A DNA stretch of 64,000 bases from Gemmatimonadaceae bacterium. GTDB taxonomy: Bacteria; Latescibacterota; UBA2968; UBA8231. The notes below the pieces were generated by a model, which was given only the letters and a program-made list of their open reading frames with translations, made no database searches and was not told the origin of the DNA. Location: the NCBI GenBank assembly GCA_026706075.1, contig JAPOZM010000088.1, positions 62,001-126,000 of the forward strand, in the 5' to 3' direction. Shown in pieces: positions 40,006 to 48,653 of the stretch; position 1 is the first letter of the stretch; every line of letters begins with the position of its first letter. The translations under genes were made by a program, and so were the position numbers.

Positions 40006-43000
40006 CCGGACCACATTCCCGACCCGCCCTGGCGCTCATGGCCTGCCTGCAGTTGTCTGCCGCTGCCTTTGCGGACGGCCCCGACCTGTGGGCCATCCCC
40101 GACGAAGGGCAGCGGCTGCGGGCGAGCGTGGAGTACCTCTCCGGCCTCGGCTCCCGCATCAGCGGACACGAGGGCGGGAGGCGCGCCGGGGACTGGATCG
40201 AGCGTCAGCTGTCGGCCCTTGACCTGGGGTTCGTGCATCGGGAGACCTTCCCCATCACCGTGCCGGTCGAGCTGGGCGGCCACAGCCGCCTGGAGGTCGT
40301 CGACACCGACGAGGGGTTCGACATCTACGGGCTGTGGCCCAACGGCCCGCGCACCACCACGACCCCGCCCGAAGGCCTGGAGGGCCAGCTCACCTGGGTC
40401 GGCAAGGGCGAGTACACCGACTTCGAGGGCCGGCAACTGCACGGCCGCGTGGTGCTGATGGAGTTCAACACCTGGGATCGCTGGGTGCGGCTGGCGGCGC
40501 TCGGCGCCAAGGCGGTGATCTTCATCGAGCCCGCGGAGACTTCCTATCCCCAGACGGAGGACAAGAGCCTCATCGTTCCCGTCGATGTGCCGCGGTTCTG
40601 GATCGGCGCGGAGGCGGGACGGCAGCTCCGGCGGAGACTGGAGGGAGGGGCCGAGATCGGCGTCCGTCTGCACAGCCGGATGGACTGGCTCGAGCGGCCC
40701 TGCGCGAACCTCTGGGTCGAGATCGCGGGCGCCGACACGGCCCTGGCGCGGCAGCGGATCGTCGTGCAGAGCTACTACGACGGGACCTCGATCGCGCCCT
40801 CTTTGGCGCCCTCGGCCGAGGCCTCCAGCGGGGCCACGGCGATGCTGGAGCTGGCCCGCCACCTGCGCGACCACCGGCCCGCACGGACCGTGATCCTCCT
40901 GCTCACGGGCTCCCACTTCCAGGACCGGGCGGGAATCGTCGACTTCATCGAGCGCCACACCCGCAAGTCGGACTACTTCGCTCCCTTCACGGACTCCATG
41001 GCCGTCGATCTCTTCGTCGGTCTCGACCTGTCCACCAAGACCGACCAGGTGGCCATCTGGAACAACACCACCAGCTTCGACCTCAAGCGGTTCTACGTCC
41101 CCTTCGGGCGGCGGTACACCCGGTACGCCGAGGAAACGGCAGCCGAGCTCGGAAGAGCGGGAGAGCCGCTGCTGCTCAACGGCATCAGCCCCATCCGGGG
41201 AATGGACTGGTCAACCTTCGTCCCCGACGGCGCCTTCGTCGACACCCGCCTGGCCATGCTCGCCGGCCAGGTGGCCCTCTCCTTCGTCACCGCCCACGAC
41301 GCCCGCTTTCCGCTGGCCACCCCACTCGACACTCCCGGCCGGATGAATCCGGAAAATCTCCTGGTCCAGTCGCGGTTCCTCAAGGGCGTGCTGTCCCGGT
41401 CCTTCGACGACCCGGACCTGTTCACGGGTCTGGAAGACTTCGGCCCCGTGCTCAAGGACCAGCTCCGCACACACACCGTTCGCGTACGGGCCTTCCCGCG
41501 CCGCAGCCAGATCCCCGACCGGCCCGTGGCCGACGCCCTGGTGATGGTGGGGTTGGGAACTCACAAGGGCCTGAACATGAGCCGGTCCTATCTCACCGAC
41601 CAGCTGGGGGACGTCACCGTGTCGGGGCTGGTGGTGGGAGCCACCTCGGTGGTGGCCTATGTCCTCGACCCCGAGACAGGGAAGGTCGTCTACGCTCCGG
41701 ACCTGAGCGAGCGCGGCCAGAAGCACCACGGCAAGCCCCTGGCCAGCGGCCGCATGAACTGGAGCATCCGCTGGAACAAGGACAGCAAACCCCTGGTCGT
41801 CTTCCCGAGCATTCAGAGGACCCTCTTCGGGCTGACCCATCCCAACCAGCTCGTGGGACTGGCCTCCCTGCGGATGATCGGCAGCGGCGGCATCCCTCCC
41901 CGCCAGTTCGGGTACGCCTTCGGCCGCACCCTGAGCAGCAACCTCTGCGTCGTCTTCGCGCCCCAGGAGGCGGCCGTCGAGGACCCCCGCCTGAAGATGC
42001 TCTTCGGCGACATGCTGCTTCTCAACAGCCCGGGGGGGATATCGGAAAAGGAGGCCAAGGGCACGGGGTACGACCTGGCGGTGGACGACCTGCTGCCCTC
42101 GGAGCTGTTCGCCCTGCGCGACACCTGGAGACTCAACGACGCCCGCCTGGCCACGATGCGCTCCCACGCCATCGAGAACCAGCGCATCACCCGCCTGCAC
42201 GAGTCGGGCCGGCGGTTCCTGGCCAGGGCCGAGGACGCGCTGCGCGAGGGGCGCTGGCGGGACTACGTGGCCGAGGTCCGGTCCGGGCTGGGGGTGACCC
42301 TGAAGGCCTATCCCCAGGTGAAGGCAACCCTCAACGACGTGATCAAGGGCATCGTTTTCTTCCTGGCCCTGGTGGTGCCCACCGCCTTCTTCGGGGAGCG
42401 CCTGCTCTTCGCCGCCTCCGACATCCGCTGGCAGATCGGGGGGTTCTTCGTCCTCCTGCTGGTCGTCTGGATCCTGATCTCCCAGGTCCATCCGGCCTTC
42501 GACATCGCCCACCCCCTGATCATCCTGCTGGCCTTCTTCATCATGGCCATGGCGGTCTTCGTCCTGGGAATGGTATCGAGCCGGTTCAACCGGTTCATCA
42601 AGGAGTACCAGGCCGAGAGAGCCAAGGTCCACGAGACCGATATCAGCCGCGTCAGCGCCGCCTACGCCGCCTTCATGCTCGGCATCTCCAACATGCGCCG
42701 GCGCCGGCTGCGCACCGGGTTGACCCTGCTCACCCTGACCTTGCTCACCTTCACGGTCCTCTCCTTCACCTCCGTCCGGCCCGAAGTGTGGTACTTCGTC
42801 TTCCCCCTCCGCCACGAGGGATCCTACACGGGAGCCCTGATCCGCGACCGCGGCTGGAACCTCCTGCCGGAGACCACCCTGGAGTACGCCCGTTCCCACT
42901 TCGAGGAGCACGGCCTCGTGGTCCCGCGGAACTGGTACATCACCTACGACGGCGAGGAGAAGAAGTACACCGAGATCCGGCACGACGGCCGGATGGTGCG

Positions 43001-44447
43001 CGCCACGGGCCTCCTCGGCCTCGCCTCCCAGGAGCAGCGGGTGACCGGACTGGCCTCGACCCTCTCGGCCGGGAGATGGTTCGAGGATGGCGACGAGTCG
43101 ACCTGCCTGATCTCGGAGGGCATGGCGGAGGGTCTGGGAATCGGCTCCGGTGAAGTGGGGGAGGCCAAGGTGCAGGTCTTCGGCAAGAGGCTGACCGTGG
43201 CCGGGATCTTCTCCGCCGATGCCTTCAACGAGGTGCGCGATCTCGACGACGAGCCCCTCAGTCCGGCGGACTTCCAGCTGTCGAGCATGCAGGCCCTGGG
43301 TCCCGCGGAAGGGCCGCAGATGACCGTGCAGGAGGAAGAGGAGACGTCAGAGGTGCGGCCGTTCGTCCACCTCGACCCCGCCAACGTGCTCATCCTGCCC
43401 TACGAGGCGCTGAAGGTCGCCTTCGGTGACCTGCGCTCCGTGGCCATCCGCTTCGACGAGGGCGCTCCGGCCCAGGAACTGATCGAGGAGTTCCTGCAGC
43501 GCATTTCCGGCACCGTCTTCGCCGGCCTTCCCGACGAGGAAGGCCGCATCGATGTCGTCTCGTACACCTCCCTGGGCGGCACCTCCGTCGAGGGGCTGGC
43601 GGCCCTGATCGTGCCGATGCTGATCGCCGCCCTCATCGTCCTCAACACGATGATGGGCGCCGTGTACGAACGCTTCCGGGAGATCGGCATCTACTCCTCC
43701 GTTGGCTTGGCGCCGATGCACATCGCCCTGCTCTTCGTCGCCGAGGCCTGCGTGTACGCGGTCATGGGAGTGACCCTTGGCTACCTCATCGGCCAGGTCC
43801 TGGGGCGGGGTCTGGTGCAGTTCGACCTGCTGGGAGGCATGAACCTCAACTACTCCTCTTTCGCCGCCATCCTCGCGGCCTGCATGGTCATGGGCGTGGT
43901 GCTGCTGTCCACCATCTACCCCGCCCGCGTCGCCTCCCGCTCGGCCGTTCCCGACACGGTGCGCCGCTGGCGGCCGCCGCCGCCCGACGGCGACCGCTGG
44001 GAGTTCGAGTTCCCATTCATGGTGGGCCAGAGCGAGGTCGTGGGGATCTGCGGGTTCCTGGCGAACTTCTTCAGCGCCTACAGCGAGGAGTCGATCGGTG
44101 ACTTCTACGCCGACAAGGTGCGGATCACCACCGGGGAGACGCCGGCGGGACAGGAGTACGCCGTGCAGCTGCTGTTGTGGCTGGCCCCCTTCGACATGGG
44201 CGTCAGCCAGTTCGTGCAGATCGAGCTGGCGCCCACGTCCACGCCCGGGGTCTGCGACGTGCAGATCTACATCCACCGGGTCAGCGGCCAGGACACCTAC
44301 TGGCAGCGGGTCAACCGCCGCTTCGTCAACCACCTGCGCAAGGAGTTCCTGATCTGGCACACCCTGGACGCGGAGTCCAAGGCCTTCCACGATCAGAGCG
44401 CCCGAGAGCGGATGGCGGCTGAGGAGGCAGGGGAGGTCACAGCGTAA
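40002..44447 (+). CDS. Giant fusion: signal peptide, M28 pseudo-peptidase-like domain, membrane bundle, FtsX-type permease
   Basis: A 1481-residue protein. A signal peptide (ALALMACLQLSAAAFA) leads to a domain with the layout of an M28 peptidase with a PA-type insertion (about residues 30-430). The metal-site segments have lost their ligands: VVQSYYDGTS stands where M28 has AHYD, PSAEASSG where it has ADDNASG, and LTGSHFQDRAG where the Glu-Glu catalytic motif would be. A beta-rich linker, three helices (about 780-870), and an FtsX/MacB-like permease follow: basic RRRRLRTGLTLL near 900, a large extracytoplasmic loop, then helices at about 1198-1305 with NTMMGAVYERFREIGIYSS. A soluble C-terminal domain of about 140 residues ends it. 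No ABC ATPase is nearby. Confidence 0.8.
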   Translation: MTGPHSRPALALMACLQLSAAAFADGPDLWAIPDEGQRLRASVEYLSGLGSRISGHEGGRRAGDWIERQLSALDLGFVHRETFPITVPVELGGHSRLEVVDTDEGFDIYGLWPNGPRTTTTPPEGLEGQLTWVGKGEYTDFEGRQLHGRVVLMEFNTWDRWVRLAALGAKAVIFIEPAETSYPQTEDKSLIVPVDVPRFWIGAEAGRQLRRRLEGGAEIGVRLHSRMDWLERPCANLWVEIAGADTALARQRIVVQSYYDGTSIAPSLAPSAEASSGATAMLELARHLRDHRPARTVILLLTGSHFQDRAGIVDFIERHTRKSDYFAPFTDSMAVDLFVGLDLSTKTDQVAIWNNTTSFDLKRFYVPFGRRYTRYAEETAAELGRAGEPLLLNGISPIRGMDWSTFVPDGAFVDTRLAMLAGQVALSFVTAHDARFPLATPLDTPGRMNPENLLVQSRFLKGVLSRSFDDPDLFTGLEDFGPVLKDQLRTHTVRVRAFPRRSQIPDRPVADALVMVGLGTHKGLNMSRSYLTDQLGDVTVSGLVVGATSVVAYVLDPETGKVVYAPDLSERGQKHHGKPLASGRMNWSIRWNKDSKPLVVFPSIQRTLFGLTHPNQLVGLASLRMIGSGGIPPRQFGYAFGRTLSSNLCVVFAPQEAAVEDPRLKMLFGDMLLLNSPGGISEKEAKGTGYDLAVDDLLPSELFALRDTWRLNDARLATMRSHAIENQRITRLHESGRRFLARAEDALREGRWRDYVAEVRSGLGVTLKAYPQVKATLNDVIKGIVFFLALVVPTAFFGERLLFAASDIRWQIGGFFVLLLVVWILISQVHPAFDIAHPLIILLAFFIMAMAVFVLGMVSSRFNRFIKEYQAERAKVHETDISRVSAAYAAFMLGISNMRRRRLRTGLTLLTLTLLTFTVLSFTSVRPEVWYFVFPLRHEGSYTGALIRDRGWNLLPETTLEYARSHFEEHGLVVPRNWYITYDGEEKKYTEIRHDGRMVRATGLLGLASQEQRVTGLASTLSAGRWFEDGDESTCLISEGMAEGLGIGSGEVGEAKVQVFGKRLTVAGIFSADAFNEVRDLDDEPLSPADFQLSSMQALGPAEGPQMTVQEEEETSEVRPFVHLDPANVLILPYEALKVAFGDLRSVAIRFDEGAPAQELIEEFLQRISGTVFAGLPDEEGRIDVVSYTSLGGTSVEGLAALIVPMLIAALIVLNTMMGAVYERFREIGIYSSVGLAPMHIALLFVAEACVYAVMGVTLGYLIGQVLGRGLVQFDLLGGMNLNYSSFAAILAACMVMGVVLLSTIYPARVASRSAVPDTVRRWRPPPPDGDRWEFEFPFMVGQSEVVGICGFLANFFSAYSEESIGDFYADKVRITTGETPAGQEYAVQLLLWLAPFDMGVSQFVQIELAPTSTPGVCDVQIYIHRVSGQDTYWQRVNRRFVNHLRKEFLIWHTLDAESKAFHDQSARERMAAEEAGEVTA

Positions 44448-44450
44448 ACC

Positions 44451-47144
44451 ATGGCCGAAAACGGAAAGCAGAGCCTGCGCCAGCGGCTGCGGCGGTCGCA
44501 GTGGCAGGAGGTGGAGGAGTACCGCGCCCTGCTGGAGCCGGCCGAGCAGTTCGAGAGCGGCTTCACGATGCGCACCATCATCGGCGTCCTCTTCATCTCC
44601 CTGGTCATGACCCCGGGGGAGATGTACCTGGGCCTGGTCACGGGCGGGGGCATCGGCGCCGCGGCCCAGTGGGTGACGGTGATCCTCTTCCTCGAGGTGG
44701 CCAAGCGGTCCTTCACCTCCCTGCGCCGGCAGGAGATCTACCTGCTGGTCTACGTGGCCTCGGCCCTGGTGGCCCGGGAGGAGGGGGCCTTCCTCGACCT
44801 GCTCTTCCGGCAGTACTTCGTGCGCTCCGCCGAGGCCGAGATGTTCGGCATATCCAAGCTGCTGCCGTTCTGGTACGTCCCCCATCCCGAGTCGCCGGCC
44901 CTGGCGGCGCGCACCTTCCTTCACCCCGACTGGCTGTGGCCCATCGCCCTGCTGATCATGGGGACGATCGTTGGCCGCATCAGCTGGTTCACCTCCGGAT
45001 ACCTCCTCTTCCGCCTGACCTCGGACCGCGAGCGTCTGCCCTTTCCCACGGCGCCCATGTCGGCCCTCTCGGCCATGGCCCTGGCCGAGGAGAGCGGCGG
45101 CGAGAAGGAGACCTGGAAGTGGCCCGTGTTCTCCCTGGGAGGGGTCATGGGCGCCGTCTTCGGCGTCATCTACGTGGGCATCCCTACCCTGACCGAGATC
45201 CTGCAGGGAAAGAAGATCGAGCTCATCCCCATCCCCTGGTGGGACCTGACGCCGTACCTGGGGAACCTGCTTCCCGCCGCGCCCGTGGGGATCACCCTCC
45301 ACCTCGGGATCATCTTCGGCGGCCTCCTGGCCCCGTTCTGGGGGATCATCGGGTCGAGCATGGGCGTGATCGTGCACACGGCGGTCAGCCCCTGGCTGCA
45401 CGCCCATGGCCTGCTGCCGGGCTGGTCCCTGGGGATGGGCCTGATCGAGACGCAGATCGTCACCGGCATCGATTTCTGGAGGGCCTTCTCCATCGGCATC
45501 ACCATCGCCGTGACGGTCATCAGCTTCTGGCAGCTCTTCGCCACCGCCCGTCAGCGCCGCCTGGCGACCCGCGACGAGTTCCTCGGGGAGAAACGCGAGT
45601 ACCCGAGGACCTGCGTCCACGACGGCTGCAACGCCCCCTCGCAGGTCCGCGGCTACTGCATCAAGCACCTCGGCCGGGGCGACTTCAACCTCTGGGTCTG
45701 TGTCGTCCTCTTCGCCATGGCCGCCCTCTACCCCATTGTCCTCGCCAAGACCCTCTTCCCGACCCTGGTTACCACGGGCCTGCTCATCGTGTTCTTCGGC
45801 ATCGCCTTCGTGTACGCGCCGATCATGTCCTTCGTCTCGGCCCGTCTCGACGGTCTCATCGGCCGCGAGGTGTCGATTCCGTACATCAACGAGGCGATCA
45901 TCTTCCTCACCGGGTACCGGGGTGTCGACATCTGGTTCGTGCCCTTCCCGACCCGCAACTACGGGGGCCACGCCGAGGGCTTCCGCGTCGTCGAGCTGAC
46001 GGGCATGCGCTTCACCAGCCTGTTGCACGCCGAGCTCTTCATGCTGCCCATCGTCTTCGGCGTGAGCCTCATGTACTGGAGCTTCCTGTGGCGCCTCGGG
46101 CCCATACCCTCGGAGAGCTATCCCTACGCGCAGCTCATGTGGCCCCTGCAGGCCTTCAACCAGGCCCTGTTCTACTCCAGCACCATGTACAACAAGACGT
46201 GGCGGGCGGGAGAGGAGGTGGACGGGCGGCGCCTCGACGGCGGGGAGGTGGTCTGGAGCCCCTCCAACCTGCAGGACGGGGAGTGGTGGTACTGGCGGGT
46301 GCGGGTCACCGACGACGTGGACGTGCCCGATCCGGAGAGGCGCGAGTACGGTGCGTGGTCGAAGACGGGGTACTTCTACACGAACTTCGGCAACGACGCG
46401 CCGCCGTCCGGCGTGCCGGAGCGGGTCTTCGACCTGCTCGCAGACGCCGAGCGCAGGGCGGCGATGAAGGGCCGACCGTCCCGCGCTCCCCCTGAGCCGG
46501 CCACCGGGCACACGGCGGAGCTGATGTGGCCCGCCCCCGGCGAGGTCGTGGACACGGCGAACCCGAATTTCCACGCCCGGGTGACGGGGGTGCCAGACTC
46601 TCTCGAGCTCTACTTCGAGGTGGACAGGCTGCCCACCTTCGACGGGGAGTTCCTGCAGCGTTCCTCCGACAAGCCGCTCCTCTACTATGTCTTGTGGCAC
46701 GATCCCCGCTACACGGGGGACCGGCGTGACAACGACGGCGACGGACGCGTCGATGAAGAGCTGCTCAACCTCGAAGACGACGACGGGGACGGGCTGGCCG
46801 ACGAGGACTTCCACCATCCCCTCGACGGCTGGAAGTGGCCGATCATGCTCTTCGGCGCCGGCTTCGGGCTGGTCATGTATTTCGGCCTCTCCTTCCTCGG
46901 GCTGCCCGTCTTCCTCATCTGGGGGTACGTGCAGAGTGTTCTGGGCGTGCCCACCAGTCTGCTGCCCCAGCTCGCCGGGGCCCTGATCGCGCGGTTCTAT
47001 TTCTGGAAGCGCTACGGCCGGCAGGAGTGGCGCCGGTACGCCATGGTGCTCACCGTCGGCTTCGGCGTGGGCATGTCCCTCATCGGCATGTTCTGCGCCG
47101 CCCTCGCCATGATCAGCAAGGCGGTCTCGGCCCTGCAGTACTGA
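44451..47144 (+). CDS. OPT-like membrane protein (third member) with Cys/His zinc-finger-like loop and Ca-type Asp loops
   Basis: An 897-residue polytopic protein distantly related to the two OPT-like copies: LRRQEIYLLVYVASALVA parallels their NRSELVLVYAMLLIVSAL, and DRERLPFPTAPMSALSAM parallels RERLAYPIAQVGLSMI. Two insertions set it apart. Near residue 385 a cytosolic loop reads TCVHDGCNAPSQVRGYCIKH, a C-x4-C-x8-C-x2-H pattern like a small zinc finger. Near residues 605-790 there is a soluble beta-rich, probably extracytoplasmic domain with Asp-rich loops DNDGDGRVDEE and EDDDGDGLADED, like calcium-binding type-3 repeats. Three helices close the protein. It starts 3 nt after the fusion-protein stop. 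Confidence 0.8.
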   Translation: MAENGKQSLRQRLRRSQWQEVEEYRALLEPAEQFESGFTMRTIIGVLFISLVMTPGEMYLGLVTGGGIGAAAQWVTVILFLEVAKRSFTSLRRQEIYLLVYVASALVAREEGAFLDLLFRQYFVRSAEAEMFGISKLLPFWYVPHPESPALAARTFLHPDWLWPIALLIMGTIVGRISWFTSGYLLFRLTSDRERLPFPTAPMSALSAMALAEESGGEKETWKWPVFSLGGVMGAVFGVIYVGIPTLTEILQGKKIELIPIPWWDLTPYLGNLLPAAPVGITLHLGIIFGGLLAPFWGIIGSSMGVIVHTAVSPWLHAHGLLPGWSLGMGLIETQIVTGIDFWRAFSIGITIAVTVISFWQLFATARQRRLATRDEFLGEKREYPRTCVHDGCNAPSQVRGYCIKHLGRGDFNLWVCVVLFAMAALYPIVLAKTLFPTLVTTGLLIVFFGIAFVYAPIMSFVSARLDGLIGREVSIPYINEAIIFLTGYRGVDIWFVPFPTRNYGGHAEGFRVVELTGMRFTSLLHAELFMLPIVFGVSLMYWSFLWRLGPIPSESYPYAQLMWPLQAFNQALFYSSTMYNKTWRAGEEVDGRRLDGGEVVWSPSNLQDGEWWYWRVRVTDDVDVPDPERREYGAWSKTGYFYTNFGNDAPPSGVPERVFDLLADAERRAAMKGRPSRAPPEPATGHTAELMWPAPGEVVDTANPNFHARVTGVPDSLELYFEVDRLPTFDGEFLQRSSDKPLLYYVLWHDPRYTGDRRDNDGDGRVDEELLNLEDDDGDGLADEDFHHPLDGWKWPIMLFGAGFGLVMYFGLSFLGLPVFLIWGYVQSVLGVPTSLLPQLAGALIARFYFWKRYGRQEWRRYAMVLTVGFGVGMSLIGMFCAALAMISKAVSALQY

Positions 47145-47193
47145 CGGTCCTCGGGGGCGCGGACGGTCGGCGGGACCCGCCGGGGCCCGCGGT

Positions 47194-48219
47194 CTACTCC
47201 CGCCTCGCCCTGCGCCCCTGCAGGAAGGCCGGCAGTCCGACGGCCAGGTAGGTGAGATTGGCCAGGGCGTGGACCACGGTGGCGCAGGCCATGGCCGCCG
47301 CCAGCGGAACCGCGAAGAGGACATGGAGGGAGTACCCGTAGAAGTAGTGATACGGTCCCGTGCCCGCGGGCGCCGGGATCACCACCCCGATCGATGACAC
47401 GGCCATGATGACGAGGGCCTCGGCCATCCCGAGGGACCAGGGCGGGCCATCGAAACCGAAGGCCACGTAAGACTGGTGGATGATGAGGATGTAGGCCAGG
47501 TTCAGCAGGATTGAGCTGACCACGACCTCGGCCACTGCGGAGGCAGACCGGAGGGCCACCAGCCCCTGGACGAAACTCCGGAGCATGTCTCCCAGGCGGG
47601 AAGCCAGACCTTCCGACAGCCGACCCGTCACGGTTTCCACCGCTCGGATGCCGCGGTCTCCAAAGGCGTATGCGCCTGCCATGGCGGCGGCGACGGCAAC
47701 GCAGGCGGCGAGGACACAGAGCTTGGCTTCCGCCAGGGACAGGGTGAAGGTGGTTCCCAGGACTTCGGTCTCCCAGGGGAAGAGAGCGGCCACCCGTTCC
47801 GGAACCACCGCCAGGGAGAGGGCGAGGAGCGAAGCCAGGCACAGCAGGTCCAGGGCCCGCTCCACCACCACCGTGCCGAGGACGGCGCTGAGGCTTGCGC
47901 CTCGACGCCACTTGAGGCTCAGGGCGCGCGCTGCTTCGCCGGCCCGCGGCAGGGCGATGTTGGCGCTGTAGCAGACGCCCAGGGACAGGGTGGCGTCGAG
48001 GACGGTCACCGTGGGGGCCACCGGGCGCAGCAGCACGATCCAGCGCCAGCCGCGCAATACCAGGGTGAGCACTGTCGTGGCTGCCATGGCCGCCATCCAG
48101 CCGGGCGAGACCGCCCGCGCCGCCGCCCACAAGGCGCCGGCGTCGATGCCCCGGAAGGCCCAGTAGAGGAACAGGGCCATCAGACCGGGACCGACGACGT
48201 ATCTGGAGAGGTACTTCAC
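47194..48219 (-). CDS. Lysylphosphatidylglycerol synthase-like membrane protein (flippase-like domain)
   Basis: A 341-residue protein with about eight hydrophobic segments, matching the UPF0104/LPG_synthase_TM family. The conserved NIALPRAGEAARALSLKWRR segment (positive-charged loop) and VVVERALDLL are marks, and the late IPAPAGTGPYHYFYGY motif is typical. The membrane part of MprF flips lysyl-phosphatidylglycerol; stand-alone members probably move glycolipids or phospholipids. Its end lies 49 nt from the convergent OPT-like gene. It heads no visible glycan cluster. Confidence 0.84.
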   Translation of the reverse strand: MKYLSRYVVGPGLMALFLYWAFRGIDAGALWAAARAVSPGWMAAMAATTVLTLVLRGWRWIVLLRPVAPTVTVLDATLSLGVCYSANIALPRAGEAARALSLKWRRGASLSAVLGTVVVERALDLLCLASLLALSLAVVPERVAALFPWETEVLGTTFTLSLAEAKLCVLAACVAVAAAMAGAYAFGDRGIRAVETVTGRLSEGLASRLGDMLRSFVQGLVALRSASAVAEVVVSSILLNLAYILIIHQSYVAFGFDGPPWSLGMAEALVIMAVSSIGVVIPAPAGTGPYHYFYGYSLHVLFAVPLAAAMACATVVHALANLTYLAVGLPAFLQGRRARRE

Positions 48220-48255
48220 GGGCGGGCGCCGCGGAGGGGGGCCCCGCGTGGCCGG

Positions 48256-48651
48256 TCAGGTGTAGACCTGGTTGGGATCGAAGATGCGCTCGTCAACGAT
48301 TTCCCACCGCTGCTCATCGCGGTTCCATCGCCGGTAGTAGCAGGAGTGGTACCCCCGGGCGCAGGCCGCCACCTCCTGGTCGACCCGGAGTTCGAGGGAG
48401 TTGCCGTCGCAGTTGAGGCGGATCTCCCGCACTCTCTGCACATGTCCCGACTCGACGCCCTTCTTCTGCACCCTTCCCTGCGAGCGCCGGTACAGGTGGA
48501 CCAAGCCGCTCTCGAGGGTCAGGCGGAGGGCCTCCTCGTTCAGGTAGCAGAGCACCAGGAGTCGGCCCGTCGGCCAATCGGTGACCGCCGCCGGCACCAG
48601 GCCGTCGAGCCCGAAGTCGATCTCTTCGGCGATGCTGCTTTCGGCACCCAT
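48256..48651 (-). CDS. HisI-like phosphoribosyl-AMP cyclohydrolase homologue with altered metal site
   Basis: A 131-residue protein colinear with HisI: DWPTGRLLVLCYLNEEALRL, VESGHVQRVREIRLNCDGN, then AACARGYHSCYYRRW. The three zinc Cys positions are kept. The Mg2+ motif, D-C-D-G-D in authentic HisI, reads N-C-D-G-N here, so two of three Asp are Asn, and the HKG motif reads KKG. ATG 48651 has GGAGTGACC just upstream and follows pyrH by 2 nt. No other histidine gene is near. Either a diverged HisI or an enzyme of the same fold with another substrate. Confidence 0.75.
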   Translation of the reverse strand: MGAESSIAEEIDFGLDGLVPAAVTDWPTGRLLVLCYLNEEALRLTLESGLVHLYRRSQGRVQKKGVESGHVQRVREIRLNCDGNSLELRVDQEVAACARGYHSCYYRRWNRDEQRWEIVDERIFDPNQVYT

Positions 48652-48653
48652 GG

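Noticed and set aside
43347-47324. A 1325-codon open frame antisense to the end of the fusion gene and the third OPT-like gene
   Set aside because: Same pattern: His/Gly/Glu/Arg-rich with no fold, covering two genes with clear motifs and start signals on the other strand.
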